Shown: positions 12,048-24,834, counted from the stretch's first letter. The stretch: DNA of 64,000 bases from Vicia villosa (GCF_029867415.1 NC_081180.1:23584808-23648807); one strand, 5' to 3'. Notes: generated by a model not told the origin, from the letters alone. Numbers and translations are program-made.

Positions 12048-12198
12048 TATTTATTTCAGAACTAGCTGCTAGATGTAGGGCTGCATGCATGCTTTGTCTA
12101 GGGGGAATCGTTGCAGGAATCTTACCAGGAGTCGTTGCAGGAATCTTATCAAGAATCGTTTCAGGACATATGCAGACGCGTGATGGGGTACATGACAT
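10751..12198. repeat. Four tandem blocks (~147-bp core plus AT spacer) upstream of the transposase
   Basis: Core copies lie at about 10751-10895, 11139-11285, 11586-11735 and 12052-12198, spaced 388, 447 and 466 bases. Each core starts near ACTAGCTGCTAGATGTAGGG, holds GCATGCATGC and contains five tandem 12-bp units of the type GGAATCGTTGCA/GGAATCTTACCA, ending with GACATATGCAGACGCGTG. AT microsatellite DNA fills the spaces. The cores are nearly identical, so the array expanded recently. It lies just upstream of the transposase TATA box, so a promoter or enhancer role is possible. Confidence 0.93.
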
Positions 12199-12243
12199 AG
12201 ATCAGCGTGTCTATGTGTTGGCAAGGATGTAAGAAGCACAATT

Positions 12244-12249
12244 TATAAG
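12244..12249 (+). promoter_or_regulatory. TATA box of the MULE transposase
   Basis: TATAAG within ATTTATAAGGCC, about 95 bases upstream of the ATG at 12343 and 46 bases after the last 147-bp repeat core. Confidence 0.55.
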
Positions 12250-12342
12250 GCCACCCAATATTTTCTAAACGTTACAGCCCACACCAACAATTTTATCCAA
12301 TCTCACTTGAGCTTACAACACCCAAACACTTTCTCAGTCAAA

Positions 12343-14739
12343 ATGACTTCATCAACCCAGTACCTTGTGCATGCCCATCTGAACGGTGAGACCTACTCTC
12401 ATGAGATAGCCAGTTTTGTGATGAGAAACACTCAGGTTGTACCATTGTTGTTGAGCAAAAGAGCAACATTTTCGTACTTCATTCAGCGACTATACTCTAA
12501 GATTGCAATTGGTCCTATTGCAAGCGTTTTTTACCAATGTCCCAATTTCAATGAAGACAACACCGTCAAGTTTTACGAGATGGAGATTGCCAATGACGAA
12601 GACTTGCAAGATATGTTTACCACCCACGAATACTGTGGGTTGGATTCCATCGAGCTGTACGTCACTCTTCAGGCTGAGACACAAGAAACTAATGTTGTCC
12701 CCTCACAGGTTATTGACCCACCAGTCAACGAGCAAGACGAGGTTGACGTCATTGACGAGGAAGAAGACGATCTGGAAACTGATTTTGACGACATGGTCAA
12801 CGAGGAATCCGACGACGAGCAGCAAACCTTGGTGCCTCCAGCTCATGCGTACGCACCTCCAGCACATATGAGTAACTTGAACCTCCAAGGTGACGAACCA
12901 TCATCTGACATCTTCTTCACACCCTACATCCAAAACGACGAAGAATTAAAGGAAGGAGACAAGTTTCCGTCTAAGGAGGCATGTCTGAGAAGAATAAAAA
13001 AATGGCACATGGCGAACAACGTTGATTTTGAAGTAGACCGTTCAAACCTGGAACGGTATGTAATCACTTGTAAAAATCCAGAGTGCGGGTTCAGACTGTT
13101 GGCCTCTTATAGGAAGAGAAGTAATGCATGGAAAATAGGGTCGATTACGCAGAAACACACGTGTGTCAACCCTAACAATTCCCAGGATCATACAAAACTC
13201 AGTGCCGATCTTATGTGCCAGGAGATCTTGCCTCTCATAAGCTCTGATCCGTCTCTGAAGGTTAAAAATATAATATCCCACATCGTTACAACCTTCAACT
13301 ACACTCCATCTTACAGAAAGGCGTGGGTTGCAAAAACAAAGGCAATTGAGACAGTCTACGGCAACTGGGAGGAGTCATACAAAATTCTACCCCGATACCT
13401 CAATGCGCTACATAGTTACGCACCTGACACTGTTACGATTCTAGAGACACTGCCCGCGCATGCCCCGGATGGAAACCCTGTCCAAGGAAACGGAATATTC
13501 CATCGGCTTTTTTGGGCATTCAAACCTTGCGTCCGAGGTTTTGCACACTGTAAACCCATACTTCAAATTGATGGGACATGGTTATACGGCAAATACAAAG
13601 GAACCATGCTCATGGCGGTTGCACAAGACGGGAACAGCAACATATTTCCAGTGGCATTTGCTATCGTCGAAGGTGAAACTGCGGCGGCTTGGAGTTTCTT
13701 TCTAAAGAACCTCCGAGAACATGTTGCTCCCCAGCCTAACATATGTTTAATCTCTGATAGGCACGCTTCCATAGAGAGTGCTTACAGTAATCCAGCGAAC
13801 GGATGGCATGACCCCCCTTCAAAACACGTCTATTGTATTCGCCACATCGCCCAAAACTTCATGCGGGAGATCAAGGACAGACATCTAAGAAAGGCCCTAG
13901 TCAATGCTGGTTATGCATTGACCCAACCCACATTCCAGCATTATCGGAGTGAGATTGTAATGACAAATCCAGAGGCAGGTACTTGGGTAGATAATCTTTC
14001 CAGGGACAAATGGACAAGGGCTTACGACAATGGCGTGCGATAGGGCCATATGACAACCAATCTCGTGGAATCCATGAATGGCGTTTTCAAAGGAATCCGT
14101 AACCTTCCAATCACGGCACTGGTGGAGGCCACATACTTTAGGATGGCTTCACTCTTCTCAACAAGAGGCAGGAGATGGGGTGATGTTAGGCAAGCTGGTC
14201 AACTATTAAGCGATAGTTGCATGAAATTTATGCAACAGCAGTCGGCAAAAGCGAACACTCATCAGGTGACTTCTTTTGACCGATTCAATCGCACGTTCAG
14301 TGTGCGCGAGACAATTGACCACAATGAGGGACTGCCAAGGCAACAATATAGGGTTCTTCTTGACGAAGATTGGTGCGACTGTGGAAGGTTTCAAGCTTTT
14401 CGTATGCCTTGCTCACACGTCATAGCTGCATGTGCGTATGCCCACCGCGACGCTATATCACTACTGTCTCCGATTTACAAGACTCAGACGTTGCTCAGAG
14501 TTTACAGTGTTGCGTTTCCTGTGGTGGCCAAGGAGGATTACTGGCCTGATTATGATGGAGAGGTAGTTTGGCACAACGACGCAATGCGGCGAAAGAAAAA
14601 AGGGCGTCCTAATAGTACACGGATTAGAACCGAAATGGACGTCCGCGACAAGGTGGAGCGAAAATGCAGCATTTGCCGTCAGGTGGGCCACAATATAAAA
14701 AGATGCCCTAATCGTGGCTCGACATCGTCGCAAGTTTAG
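12343..14739 (+). pseudogene. MuDR-type MULE transposase with one in-frame stop
   Basis: 798 codons from the first true ATG at 12343. Residues 1-110 form a PB1-like N-terminus and about 127-160 are very acidic. About 205-290 is the MuDR DNA-binding domain with a WRKY-GCM1-like zinc site (CKNPEC ... HTC). The MULE catalytic core shows D410 (LQIDGTW) and D472 (LISDRHA), then a CIRH motif; the likely third acidic residue is E576 (TNLVESMN). A SWIM zinc finger (CDCG ... PCSH) starts at 678 and a C-terminal zinc knuckle (CSICRQVGHNIKRC) at 775. The single defect seen is TAG at 14041-14043, codon 567, between the second D and E576. Without readthrough the product loses the third catalytic residue and the SWIM finger. 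AATAAA follows at 14818-14823. Confidence 0.93.
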
Positions 14740-14922
14740 TATAATCTGTAATTTTTTAAATGCTTTAGTAATCAATTTCACTTACCAACTCATGTAACCG
14801 TTCATCGGTCTTTCATCAATAAATTGAGCTTTAGTAAATAACCGATATCGATAACGCAACCATTATTTACGGTAAGAGAAACTTTAACGAACTCGATTTA
14901 TCATACGTTTTTACGAATACAC

Positions 14923-14984
14923 AAGGCCGGAATAAAAAACGGTCCGCGAATATAAGGCCGGAATAGAAAACGGTACGCGAAAAT
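14923..14984. repeat. 31-bp direct repeat, two copies
   Basis: AAGGCCGGAATA(A/G)AAAACGGT is repeated at 14923 and 14954 between the transposase gene and the right subterminal array. Role unknown. Confidence 0.7.
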
Positions 14985-15030
14985 ACCGAAATAGGGTTAA
15001 TTTTGAAAAAAAAAGGGAACACACATAGGA

Positions 15031-15170
15031 GCCAAACCATTTGGCGCCTATGTGTCAAGGGATGGCCTAATGCGCCAAACCATTTGGCTTTTAAATCCTT
15101 GCCCTAAATTTTGCCCTTATGCGCCAAATGGAATGGCTTGTGTGACATGCATGCGCCATTTCATTTGGCG
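15031..15170. repeat. Subterminal array of palindromic GCGCCAAATG words (right)
   Basis: Four palindromic units lie at 15031-15048, 15072-15088, 15121-15137 and 15153-15170. They match the left array in composition but in reverse order, as expected for subterminal inverted sequence. Confidence 0.85.
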
Positions 15171-15187
15171 TATTCACTTGTCTGCGG

Positions 15188-15277
15188 TCCCAAACCTAGA
15201 CAGTTTGGTAAATACCCCCAAAACATGGTTTTTTTGATATTTTTTTTATTAAAGCTGGTTATTTTAATTTTTTTTTC
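15188..15277 (-). repeat. MULE right terminal inverted repeat
   Basis: Reverse complement of 5745-5835 with few differences, followed by the target duplication CTCTCTTGAA at 15278-15287. Confidence 0.92.
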
Positions 15278-15287
15278 CTCTCTTGAA

Positions 15288-16627
15288 TAGTCATTGGTGC
15301 TGATACTTTTTGACTTTTTTCTTTGTATAAAAACTGAATAATGCATTTTTCTTTTCTGCCCTGCATGTGGCTAGTCATATTTTAAGAATTCAATTGTCCA
15401 ATAGACATTGTATTCCAATTTTACTAGAAGATGACATTATTTCTCATAGATCATTTGGTGTGAGGCTAATATGATATTTAAATGTTGTCCTATAGGTCCA
15501 TAATGCTCGATCCCGTTTTGTAGACCAGTCTTTTTTTGAGGTGGACACTGTCTTTTCGAAGATTATATTAATTTTCCTATTGGAAACCTTAACATGTCCA
15601 TTGCTATAGGAATGATAAGATGATGCCACTTTGTGTCGTACAAAGTAACGATCAAGAGCTTTAGTGAGAGTGTCTCCAATGGAAGTTCTTTGATGCATTG
15701 TTTCAGCATGACACAACCCAAAAGCCAATTTTCACTATTGGAGAGAGAAGTTCTTTCTCCAACTGGTACTACAGTTGCATTAGGATGCAACATAGTTTTG
15801 ATGAAAAGTTATAATAAAATAACCTTTTTTAATAATGGGTTTCAAAATGAGTTTTTCAAAATTACACTACTACTGGAGTGAAAATTGGATGAGTATGTGG
15901 TTTAATAGGTCCCAGTGGGAGACATGTGAAATTGTATGAAAAATTAGAGACAAAATGGAAGACATGTGAACAAAATATAAATTAAATAATAAAGTATAGT
16001 ATTTTATGCTCTAAATATTAAATTCACGCCATAACGACCGCAATCCGCATCGCAGCAGCTGCAATACCCGCAATCGCAGTTGCCACAGTCGCTACCGCAG
16101 TGGCCACAACCGCATCCGCAGCCGCAATTTAAAACCATGGGTTCCGCAAAGAATTAAAAAATAAATAGCACCATTGGAGATGTTATGAGTTAAGTGTTAC
16201 AAATATGTGATCCTCCATCACTTATAAGCACTTGAGGTATTCCAAATTGTGAGAAAATATATTTTTCAAGGAACTTTACCACTGTTTTGCCATCAGCTTA
16301 GGTGATGCAATTGCCTAAACTCATTTAGCAACATAATATACTGCTATCATAATATAAGTATTAGAAATGAGAAGAGGGAAATGGCCCCACAAAGTTTGTT
16401 CTCCAAGAGTCAAAAATTTCAACTTCAAGCATGTTTTGCAGTGGAATTCCGTTTCTTCTAGAAATTCCTCTCATTCTTGAACAGTTTTCACGTATGCACA
16501 TGAGAATCCTTAAATAGCGTAGGTAATCAGAAACCTGATTAAAGAATTTTTGTTGTTTTTTTTCTCCGCTGTAGTGACCTTCGTAATGTCAATTGTTATA
16601 ATGTCATAGTATGCTTTAAGCTTCTTT
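15288..16627 (-). pseudogene. Ty3/gypsy integrase (middle piece, between MULE and CACTA)
   Basis: Minus-strand remnant. From 16627 downward the frame gives the integrase zinc-finger end (ISRRNGIPLQNMLEVEIFD, NFVGPFPSSH), then IFSQFGIPQVLISDGGSH near 16220. After a foreign insert come HKVASSYH, KINIIFEKTVSTSKKDWST and RALWTYRTTFK (about 15480-15650), then VKLEYNVYWTIEFLKYD near 15350-15420. This order is that of gypsy integrase. Stops are frequent. It connects to 28522 across the CACTA insertion and to 5734 across the MULE insertion. Confidence 0.85.
16018..16135. repeat. GCGGTTGC-rich dispersed repeat inside gypsy
   Basis: About 115 bases built from CCGCAAT/GCAGT/CCGCA words, bounded by AAATTCACGCC and GCCGCAATTTAAAA. 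An inverted copy with the same two ends occurs at 56153-56250. It is likely a small mobile repeat of unknown class. Confidence 0.6.
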
Positions 16628-16654
16628 CACTAGTGCAAAATGAATAATATAATT

Positions 16655-16860
16655 TTAAAATTTACACCCAATATACTAAAAACGGGTGTAAATAAGAAAC
16701 ACGGTGGCACTTTTGTAAATAAAGTGTAAGTTTATGATTGATCATGTGAAAATATACACCCGATTTTTTAAAAACGGGTGTAAATTTAAAATATTATTAT
16801 ATTTAAATCTCAATTACTCCCGTTAAATTAAAAATCGGGTGTAAATTTAAATTGACTTAA
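16655..16860. repeat. Left subterminal repeats of the CACTA-like element
   Basis: Inverted pairs of the type ACACCCGAT ... AACGGGTGTAAAT, matching the much longer array at 27925-28510. Confidence 0.8.
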
Positions 16861-16869
16861 AAAAAATAT

Positions 16870-17985
16870 TTATTTTTATAACTCAAAATATTATTCTTAA
16901 TAACTAGTTAAGTGAATATTCTGAATATTATGAATAATTTCAAATTAATTAATGAGAGAATATTAATGGGTTTAAACTTATTAGATGAATAAAATATACT
17001 AAAATTCTTCACCAAACCATTCATGCATTTCACCAAACCAATTTTTCAGCTTTGTGAACAATCTAGCACACAAACATGGGGAAGCCTCTAAAATCTAAAA
17101 CCATTGCACACCAAATCGGAGGTATGCAAAATTTGGCACGTGCCTTTGGTTGGAGATGTTGTCACCGACCTTTCTCTCTTTCTCCACGGCAAAAGCATCG
17201 TGAATCCTCGTCGTCGCGGTCGTCGATATTTTGTAGCTTCTTTTCCAATTTCGTACATTAATTTTACACTCCCATTTCCTTCCGCAACCGATTCTTCACC
17301 GTTTTAGGTTCGTCGTTACCCATCAATCTATTAGGGTTTCCTTGCCCCTTTACTTGTAATTGTTGATTTGGTTTAATTTCTAGGGTTTCTTATACTGCTC
17401 AAGCTTGATTCAATTTCTATTATCTATATCCACTCTTTCAATTATCCACAACAACTATAGGGAATCCGTTTAGCGTCAAGCTTATTTTGCTCATACACTT
17501 TAACAATCATTGCTTGCATTCAATATCTTTTGCCTCTTGTTTTCAAATTTTCTATATTCGATTAATTTTACTTTTGTTATTGCCTTTAAATTTACATTTA
17601 AATGGATTTTGACATTGATTTTGATATTGAATTGGCAATAGTCATCAGGTGTTTGGTTTGTACTAGCTCCTTGGAACATTTTTAAGTTATGTGAAGAATA
17701 AAGATGAAACTACAGGCACATATTCCAAGACAGGTACCCAATCAAACAGGCTCTCAGTTGCCTGGACTCACCTAAGGCTCCTCCGGTCCTTTTACCCGTG
17801 GGTATGGGTAATCAATTCTCTCTTTCTATAAGCTCTCTAGTATAGCATATAGATACACCTTAACTTATATTAAAACCGTTTCATTTTATTGTATTTTTTG
17901 TGAGAGAAGTGGTTTTTATATATAAGTGCTTTTGTATAAGTACTTAATTAAGTTGTTTATTTATGATTTTGGTTTTCTTGTTCAG
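16870..17985. other. Unassigned cargo DNA upstream of the aspartic protease fragment
   Basis: Contains a 61-codon frame at 17076-17261 beginning with ATG, and short open frames up to about 17307. They show no recognisable domain. The stretch may be the 5' region of the captured protease gene or of another gene; this cannot be decided from sequence. Confidence 0.35.
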
Positions 17986-18493
17986 GCTGTATACTACCAA
18001 AGTAAAGATGGGAAATCCACCTAAGGAATTTAATGTTCAAATTGATACTGGAAGTGATATTTTGTGGGTTAATTGTAATACTTGCAGTAATTGTCCTAAA
18101 TCTAGTGGAATTGGGGTTAGTGTTTTCGATTTTCATGACTGTGTTTTTTACTATTACTTATGGTGTTGTGTGGTTGTTCTGATTTGGAGGTTAATGCCTT
18201 GCTGTTATTTTGTTTCTTGTGGTGTGTGCTATACAGATTGAGCTTAATTTCTTTGACACGGTTGCTTCGTCCACGGCTGCGATGGTTCGTTGCTCGGACC
18301 CTGTATGTACTTATGGGGTTCAAGGTGCGGCTGCTCAATGCTCCCCTCAGGTTAATCAGTGCGGCTACACGTTTCAGTATGAAGATGGGAGTGGTACCTC
18401 GGGTGTTTATGTTTCTGATGCTCTGTACTTTGACATGATCCTCGGACAGTCTTCTTCTGACAATGTTAACTCTTCAGCTCCCATTGTATTCGG
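17986..18493 (+). pseudogene. Captured fragment of an A1-family aspartic protease gene (2 exons)
   Basis: Exon 17986-18115 encodes LYTTKVKMGNPPKEFNVQ and the active-site IDTGSDILWV. Exon 18237-18493 encodes IELNFFDTVASSTAAM, CSDPVCTYG, CGYTFQYEDGSGTSGVYVSD and PIVFG. The join at 18115/18237 is phase 0 with GT-AG borders. This is the N-terminal lobe of a plant aspartic proteinase-like protein. The second catalytic Asp, the C-terminal lobe and the first exon are absent. Introns are kept, so it was copied from genomic DNA rather than mRNA. It cannot encode an active enzyme. Confidence 0.85.
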
Positions 18494-19610
18494 GTGAGCA
18501 ACCCTTGTGCTTATTTATTGTGGATAATTATAATTGCATGTGATAGAGAGCCGGGCTTAGATGTAGGAATGAGTGCTAGGCCAATGTAATCTAAATTTTG
18601 GAAGCCCTCCTATGTTGTTATAATTTGGTTAAAAAAGAAATAAATAGTTGGATTTATATTGAAAAAGGGAAAGAATTTTTTTGGCACTTGGTCATTGTGA
18701 ACATATAGTTGTATAGTTATTTCCTAACTTTGAACTAGTGAGGTCATTCTATCAGAGTTATTGATTAGGACCACTGCAGTATATATGCCATTATGTCAAT
18801 TGGATTACTCTCTGTCTCCGAGTGCTCCACCTGGTTCGTTTTTTTGAATGGGATATAATATAATGCGCGCATACGATATATTATTTATCATACAAACTAA
18901 TTTGGTGAACAAGTCACTCACAAGGGGGAGATATTTGTTAAAACTATCTCACAAGTATTTTAATACTATACTAACATGTTTTATAAGCAATGCAGGATCA
19001 ATATGGCATTCTGTTTATACTTTGGCTGTTAATTATCGGGTCAATTGATGATCTACAGTGATCATGAGAAAGAAATGTTACAGGCAGTATGATTACTTCT
19101 ATAATTGTTTCTATAATTACATAGTTACACTAAACTGTTTGTTAACATCATGTTTAGTAAAGCTATCTTTGACTATGAAGTCTCATGATTATAAACTATA
19201 TAGCTATGTTTATATTTCTAATAATGTGAAGCGATAATGCATAGTGAGATTTTAAGCTTCAGGTTAACTTCAGTGCATGCCATTGGAATAGCTTTTGGGT
19301 AATCCGGATAAACCGACCTGGTTACACCGCGGTGTTGCATTCCTACACAGCATGCCATTTAGACTATGTCATCCGTGTCGTCATGAAAACTTGTAGTGCT
19401 ACATAGGATATATATGTAGTGTCGGTGTTACATGAACTCATACTTCTAGCTGACCCTTTAAAGAATGTTCATTTAGGTGGCCTCAGTCTACTATCCCTAC
19501 TTTCAAAATCTTATCATGTGAATGTTTAGAGCAGGTCCAGATTGGGGAACAAATATCACTAGTGAGGTATGTGATGCTAGCATGAACTCTAACTGAAAGT
19601 GTCGTTGTTG
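18494..19610. other. Intron-like and unassigned sequence
   Basis: Starts with the donor-side intron sequence of the protease fragment. The rest is non-coding and carries no recognised repeat. It ends where copia sequence begins. Confidence 0.3.
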
Positions 19611-21430
19611 TTCTTCCTCCTTTACCTACAGGCACCACTACAAGTCACACAATTGAACCAAGTAACAATGATGTGAACCACAAGGAAGAATACCTAGTTG
19701 TTAATGAAGATCAACCAGTCTTCAATGAGATCTTTGTCACTGCAGATGAGGCAACTTCTCATACAAATGAAACACCAGCAACAACAGGCTCAATACAGGA
19801 CACAGACCCAGCAGAGGATAATCAAAATGTCCAACATATACATATTAGGAGCAAGGCAAGGATCTACAAGCCCAAACTACCTTATATAGAACTGAAAGAG
19901 ACACACAAAGAGGATAAAGAACCAGAAAATGTAAATGAAGCACAAGTCAGACCAAGGTGGAAAGAAGCCATGGATGCAGAATTTAAAGCTCTAACAGCAA
20001 AATACACTTGGACACTGGTACCATTTTAGGGGAAGAATAATATCATAGACTCAAAGTGGGTTTTTAAAACCAAGTACAAGGTATATGGCTCAATTGAAAG
20101 AAGAAAAGCAAGACTGGCTGCCAAAGGTTTTCAACAAATTGCAGGTCTGGACTATGATGAGACATTTAATCCAGTGATCAAATCCAGCACTGTAAGAATT
20201 GTTCTATCCATTGCAGTACATTTAAATAGGGAATTTAGGCAATTGGACATAAACAATGCATTCTTGAATGGCAATCTCAAAGAAACTGTGTTTATGCATC
20301 AACCAGAAGGATATATAGACTCTACCAAACCTTATCACATATGCAAATTAACCAAGGCAATCTATGGCCTTAAGCAAGCCCCAAAGGCATGGTTTGACAA
20401 GTTGAAGGATACTCTACTAAAATGGGGATTTCAAAACACAGAGAGTGATTTATCATTGTTTTTCCTTAGAGGAACTGACCATATCACACTTCTCCTCATA
20501 TATGTTGATGACATAATAGTAACAGGGAGCAACAAAAGGTTCCTAGAGACCTTCATCACTTAACTAAATATTATTTTCTCTCTTAAAGACCTAGGTCCTC
20601 TACACTACTTCTTGGGAATTGAAGTACACAGAGATATTGGTGGAATGTACCTGAAACAAACAAAGTACATTAAAGACTTACTCAAAAGGTTTAATATGGA
20701 AAAAGCCTCTTCCTGCCCCACACCAATGACAACAGGGAAACAACTAACTGCTGAAGGAGAACCTATGGCCAAACTACACTATACAGACAAGCAATAAGTG
20801 CATTTCAGTACCTAGACATAGCGTTCTCGGTCAACAAACCACTTTATGAGTTCCCCAACCATAGATCTTTGGCAAGGAATAAAAAGGATATTAATATATC
20901 TCCATGGAACAACAAATTTATGTCTTCATATCAATCCCTCAACTGATCTTGATATTGTTGGATTCTCTGATACAGTTTGGGCTACTAGCATAGATGATAG
21001 GAAATCCATGGCAGGACAATGTGTGTTTCTTGGTGAGACATTAATCTTGCGGGCCTCGAGAAAACAAAGAGTGGTGTCAAGGTCAAGTACTAAGTCAGAA
21101 TACAGAGCTTTGGCTGACCTAGCAGCTGAAGTAGCTTGGATTAGATCGCTATTAGGTGAGCTAAAACTTCCTATGCCCAGGAAACCAGTGTTATGGTGTG
21201 ATAACTTTAGTGCCAAGGCACTAGCATCCAATCCAGTAATGCATGCTCAATCCAAACATATTGAAATAGATGTCCACTACATACGTGATCAAGTACTTCA
21301 AGATCAAGTCACAATATCCTACGTACCCACAGTGAATCAAATTGAAGATTTCTTAACCAAACCTCCCACACACACAAGGTTCAACATGATGAGAGACAAA
21401 CTTGGGGTGACTATGTCACCATCAGTTTGA
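19611..21430 (+). pseudogene. Ty1/copia Pol remnant (reverse transcriptase and RNase H) within the CACTA-like element
   Basis: Continuous copia coding sense with a few stops (TAG at 20027, TAA at 20561) and a frameshift near 20795. The pre-RT region shows RPRWKEAMDAEFKALTAKYT. Reverse transcriptase shows QLDINNAFLNGNLKE, IYGLKQAPKAWFD and the catalytic LLIYVDDIIVTG near 20495-20530. RNase H shows SRSSTKSEYRALADLAAE, VLWCDNFSAKALASNP, HIEIDVHYIRD and IEDFLTKPP. Gag, protease and integrase are missing, so it is 5'-truncated. RT and RNase H are well conserved compared with the copia at 1-2480, so it is younger. Confidence 0.93.
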
Positions 21431-21735
21431 GAAGGGGAGTTAAATAAAGTTATGATTCTAATAAATTCATATTGATCTCAATATCACTGGCATTATACAG
21501 TTTCCATATTTTAGTATCATGACTTTATTTGTTATGATTCTGTCACAGCATGTGTATAGGTGTCATGACCAATTCCTTCCATATATGTTCATTATTGTAA
21601 TTAGTCCTAACATAACTCTATGATCTCATCTGTACTACAACTGTATATATAAACATAGTTTGTCAAATGAATAGATAAGCCATTTTTATACCTTTCTGTC
21701 TCATCTTCCATATGGGAAAAAGCAACATCAAATCT
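21430..21735 (+). repeat. Polypurine tract and probable 3' LTR of the copia element
   Basis: GAGAAGGGGAG at 21430-21440 directly follows the Pol stop codon, as a polypurine tract does. The following ~295 bases hold a TATATATAAAC-type stretch near 21645 and end near GCAACA. No 5' LTR was found, so LTR borders are approximate. Confidence 0.55.
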
Positions 21736-21739
21736 CAAC

Positions 21740-22550
21740 TCACGTGATGTCATACTAACAATTTCAAACAGTGGTAGTTTCTATTTGTTTGTCTTGTAAG
21801 TGATATCCGTAATCAACAAAATACAAAAAATAATTAACAAAATGACTGAATTTGAGTTATACCAAAAACAATTCACAACATCTAAGTAATCTCTTCTTCT
21901 ACTCCACTAAACATAATCCGTGTTCTCAATCAACTTTAAAGTGATGTATCTTAGTTCTATGAACTATGATCTCTTGTTGATATTTACTCTTTTTTATACA
22001 AGACGCTTTTTCAAATAAACATATTTTTGCTCATATGCACTTAGGCACCTCACAACACATGGCCTTCTTAGCTATCAAATAAAATTTGACTTTAAAGTCC
22101 ATTCATATTTTACATCAACTTTCCTTCCTAGACCATCTTTATACGGTGTTGACTTGATTTTGAATAGACACTTACATTTTTTCAGTAGCACTTTTTGTAT
22201 AAATATCAACTTCCATGTCCTTCACACCTCTATCACAACCTAGTATTAATTTTTTTACTTCTATTTCTTTTGTCTATATCAATATCTAATCGAGTAATAA
22301 AAAATTACTATATGTCTTATTCCAATCTCTCTAGCTCATATTATTACCATTTCTCTTGTATCAAACATATATGTAATTGAGAATGCATAAGGGATGACTA
22401 CAGATTATTGATTTTAATCGCATAGTAGAGAGGTCTCCACATTTATAGAAAATAATAATAAAACTTTCAAAAAAAAGTTACATATCAAAATACTTAAATG
22501 TAAGTAATCTAGTGATCAAAATTTGCATGAACAATTTAGGGTTAAATTTA
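21740..22550. other. AT-rich DNA with no recognised feature
   Basis: No coding sense, tandem array or terminal repeat was recognised. Confidence 0.3.
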
Positions 22551-23031
22551 TTAGGGGTCCTTATAAATATGCGACCTTGCATTTTTAGTTCCTAAAAAGT
22601 TTTTCTTTGATGAACGGACCTTCTAAAGTTTTTATGCTTGGAGTTTTAGTCTCTGATATTTTCTAAAATTTTAAAATCTGTTTAATTACCCTTCAGTTTT
22701 TAAATTTTTAAATAGTTTTTTTTATACATGTTTAGAATATTGTAAAATATTTATTTACCAAATTTTAGAATTTTTTAAAATGCGAAGAATTAGCTTTGAA
22801 TTTTTCAAATTTCAAAAAATAGTGATAAAAGCAAAGAAAATTTCGACTTAAAAAACAAAATTTGAGTTTATTTTTTTACAAAAAACTTTATATATATATA
22901 TATATATAGTAGGGAGTAAAACTATGTGCATAATAATTTTGTATGAACCAAAACATGTCATTTGTTTTAATAGGGACCCAAAATAAAATTTTCTATTTTA
23001 TAGAAACTAAAAACATATGAATTTAATTTAT

Positions 23032-23188
23032 ATGCACTGACGGTGTAAAATTATTTTACACTGTCATCCAATAGAAAACTAACAAAGTGTCTTGTCATTA
23101 AAAGAACTTTTAATTTAAAGTGTGATTTATTCTGATAAAAAGTTGTGATTGGTTGACAGTGTAAAATTATTTTACACTAGTCGGTGTA
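23032..23188. mobile_element. MITE with TGCACTGACGGTGTAAAAT-type inverted ends
   Basis: 157 bases. The left end TGCACTGACGGTGTAAAATT matches the complement of the right end (AATTATTTTACACTAGTCGG). A related copy is at 58335-58489. There is no coding capacity, and the superfamily is not assigned because the target duplication is unclear. Confidence 0.7.
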
Positions 23189-23439
23189 TGAATTTTTTTC
23201 TCAAAACATATTTAACCAACAATTTATATACTAGTAAACTTACAAATAAGTTTTTGGGCGAACAAATTAATAATAAATAGTAATTTTGTAAAACTTGTGA
23301 ATATTTTTTTTTTTAAAAATGTAGGGGGTAAAAGCAAAGTGTAGGGTGTTGGATACAATTTTCTTATTAACTAGGTATTATAAAAAGGCGAACATGTTAT
23401 ATTTATTAAATGGCAATTTCTTTATAGACTTCCATAGGA

Positions 23440-24190
23440 TGAAAAGCCCTGCTGAAAATCTCAAAATAATTTTTTGGAGATCCATCTCCGAAAACACAAC
23501 AAATTTGAGATTTTGGTTAATTCGGAGATGCAACTCCAAAAATACCAAAGAAAAATTGGAATTTTAATTAATTCGGATATGTATATAAAAAAAAACCCAA
23601 AAAATTGTCAGAGGTTTTATTTTTTATATGCATATTCGAAAAAATCCTAAAAAATTTAAAAATTGATTAATTCGGATATCTTAAAATTAATATAATCTAT
23701 GAGTTATGAATAATAATGATAATTATTCTGTTTATATTTCTACTCTAATTCTAATTATAAATTAAAAAATAAAACTCATAAAAAATTTCATTATTATTTG
23801 ACAAATTTTATATTAATAATTACTAAAATTATAACTAATACATAACAATTATAATTATATAAAAAATATATACATCAATAATTATTCAACTAAAATTTAA
23901 AATAAAAGAGATTAAGTAAGAATAAAATTATTTACTACTTTATTTATATTTTAATATAAATTTCGAATTACATAGTTTTTCAAAATAATAAATAAAAATC
24001 ACAAATATAAAAATTATTTTTAATAATTTATTATGATAAAAAAATCATTTATATATAAAATGATTTTTAACTTTGAAATTGTTTTTGAATTTTTTTTTAT
24101 AAAATAATTTTTTTTAACTATAAAATTATTTTTGAAAATTAGTTTATGAAATAATTTTTTTAAGTATCAGAAAAATAATAAATAAATATC

Positions 24191-24247
<57 letters not shown>

Positions 24248-24306
24248 TTTATGTATTCAAATAATGATTTAAATATTTGTCAGGATAATATTAATATTAT
24301 ATCTTG

Positions 24307-24355
<49 letters not shown>

Positions 24356-24560
24356 ATATATTTTAATTAATATAATTAGTTATACTATTAATTGTATTGA
24401 TTCACCTTGATTTTTAGGTGTCTTTGGAAATGCATCTCCAAAGTCACATATTTTCAAAAAAAAAGTATTTTCGGATATGCATTTCCGAAATAATTTTTTT
24501 CTTCAAAAAAAGTGCATTCGAGTATATACTTCCAAAATATAAAAGAATTTTTGAAATTTC
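23440..24560. repeat. Dispersed repeat with palindromic GGAGATGCATCTCC motifs at both ends
   Basis: Units such as GGAGATCCATCTCCGAA (about 23478) and TTTGGAAATGCATCTCCAAA (about 24424) occur near both ends. Related CGGATATGCAT words occur between them. This could be a degraded non-autonomous element. A (TTA)n microsatellite (24191-24244) and an (AT)n run (24309-24351) lie inside it. Confidence 0.45.
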
Positions 24561-24834
24561 ACCTTAAATTCCTAAGAAGGAAGGGAGAACTATAAAAAAA
24601 TTGTCTATTAAAAAAAATTTGTGTGGGCTGCCCTTGAAAAATTAATCGTCCAATGTATTGAATTAATGGCATAAGTCTTCCACACACATATAATATATAA
24701 GAGGATTGTTGATTGCACCTCCATACATTACTCCCTCGTCTTGATTTTTTTAAAAAAAATACTCTTAGGATCCATAAATTATAGTCTGAACGCATCCTAA
24801 CCCTGCCAAATACAAATAAAAAATATGTTCGGAC

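Noticed and set aside
11586..12198. CRISPR-like array from regularly spaced repeats upstream of the MULE transposase
   Set aside because: The repeats are long (~147 bp), the spacers are AT microsatellite, and the genome is a plant; this is a tandem repeat, not CRISPR.
16026..16130. Possible alanine/histidine-rich coding repeat in GCGGTTGC-type DNA
   Set aside because: The frames are short and the same segment is a dispersed repeat with inverted copies.
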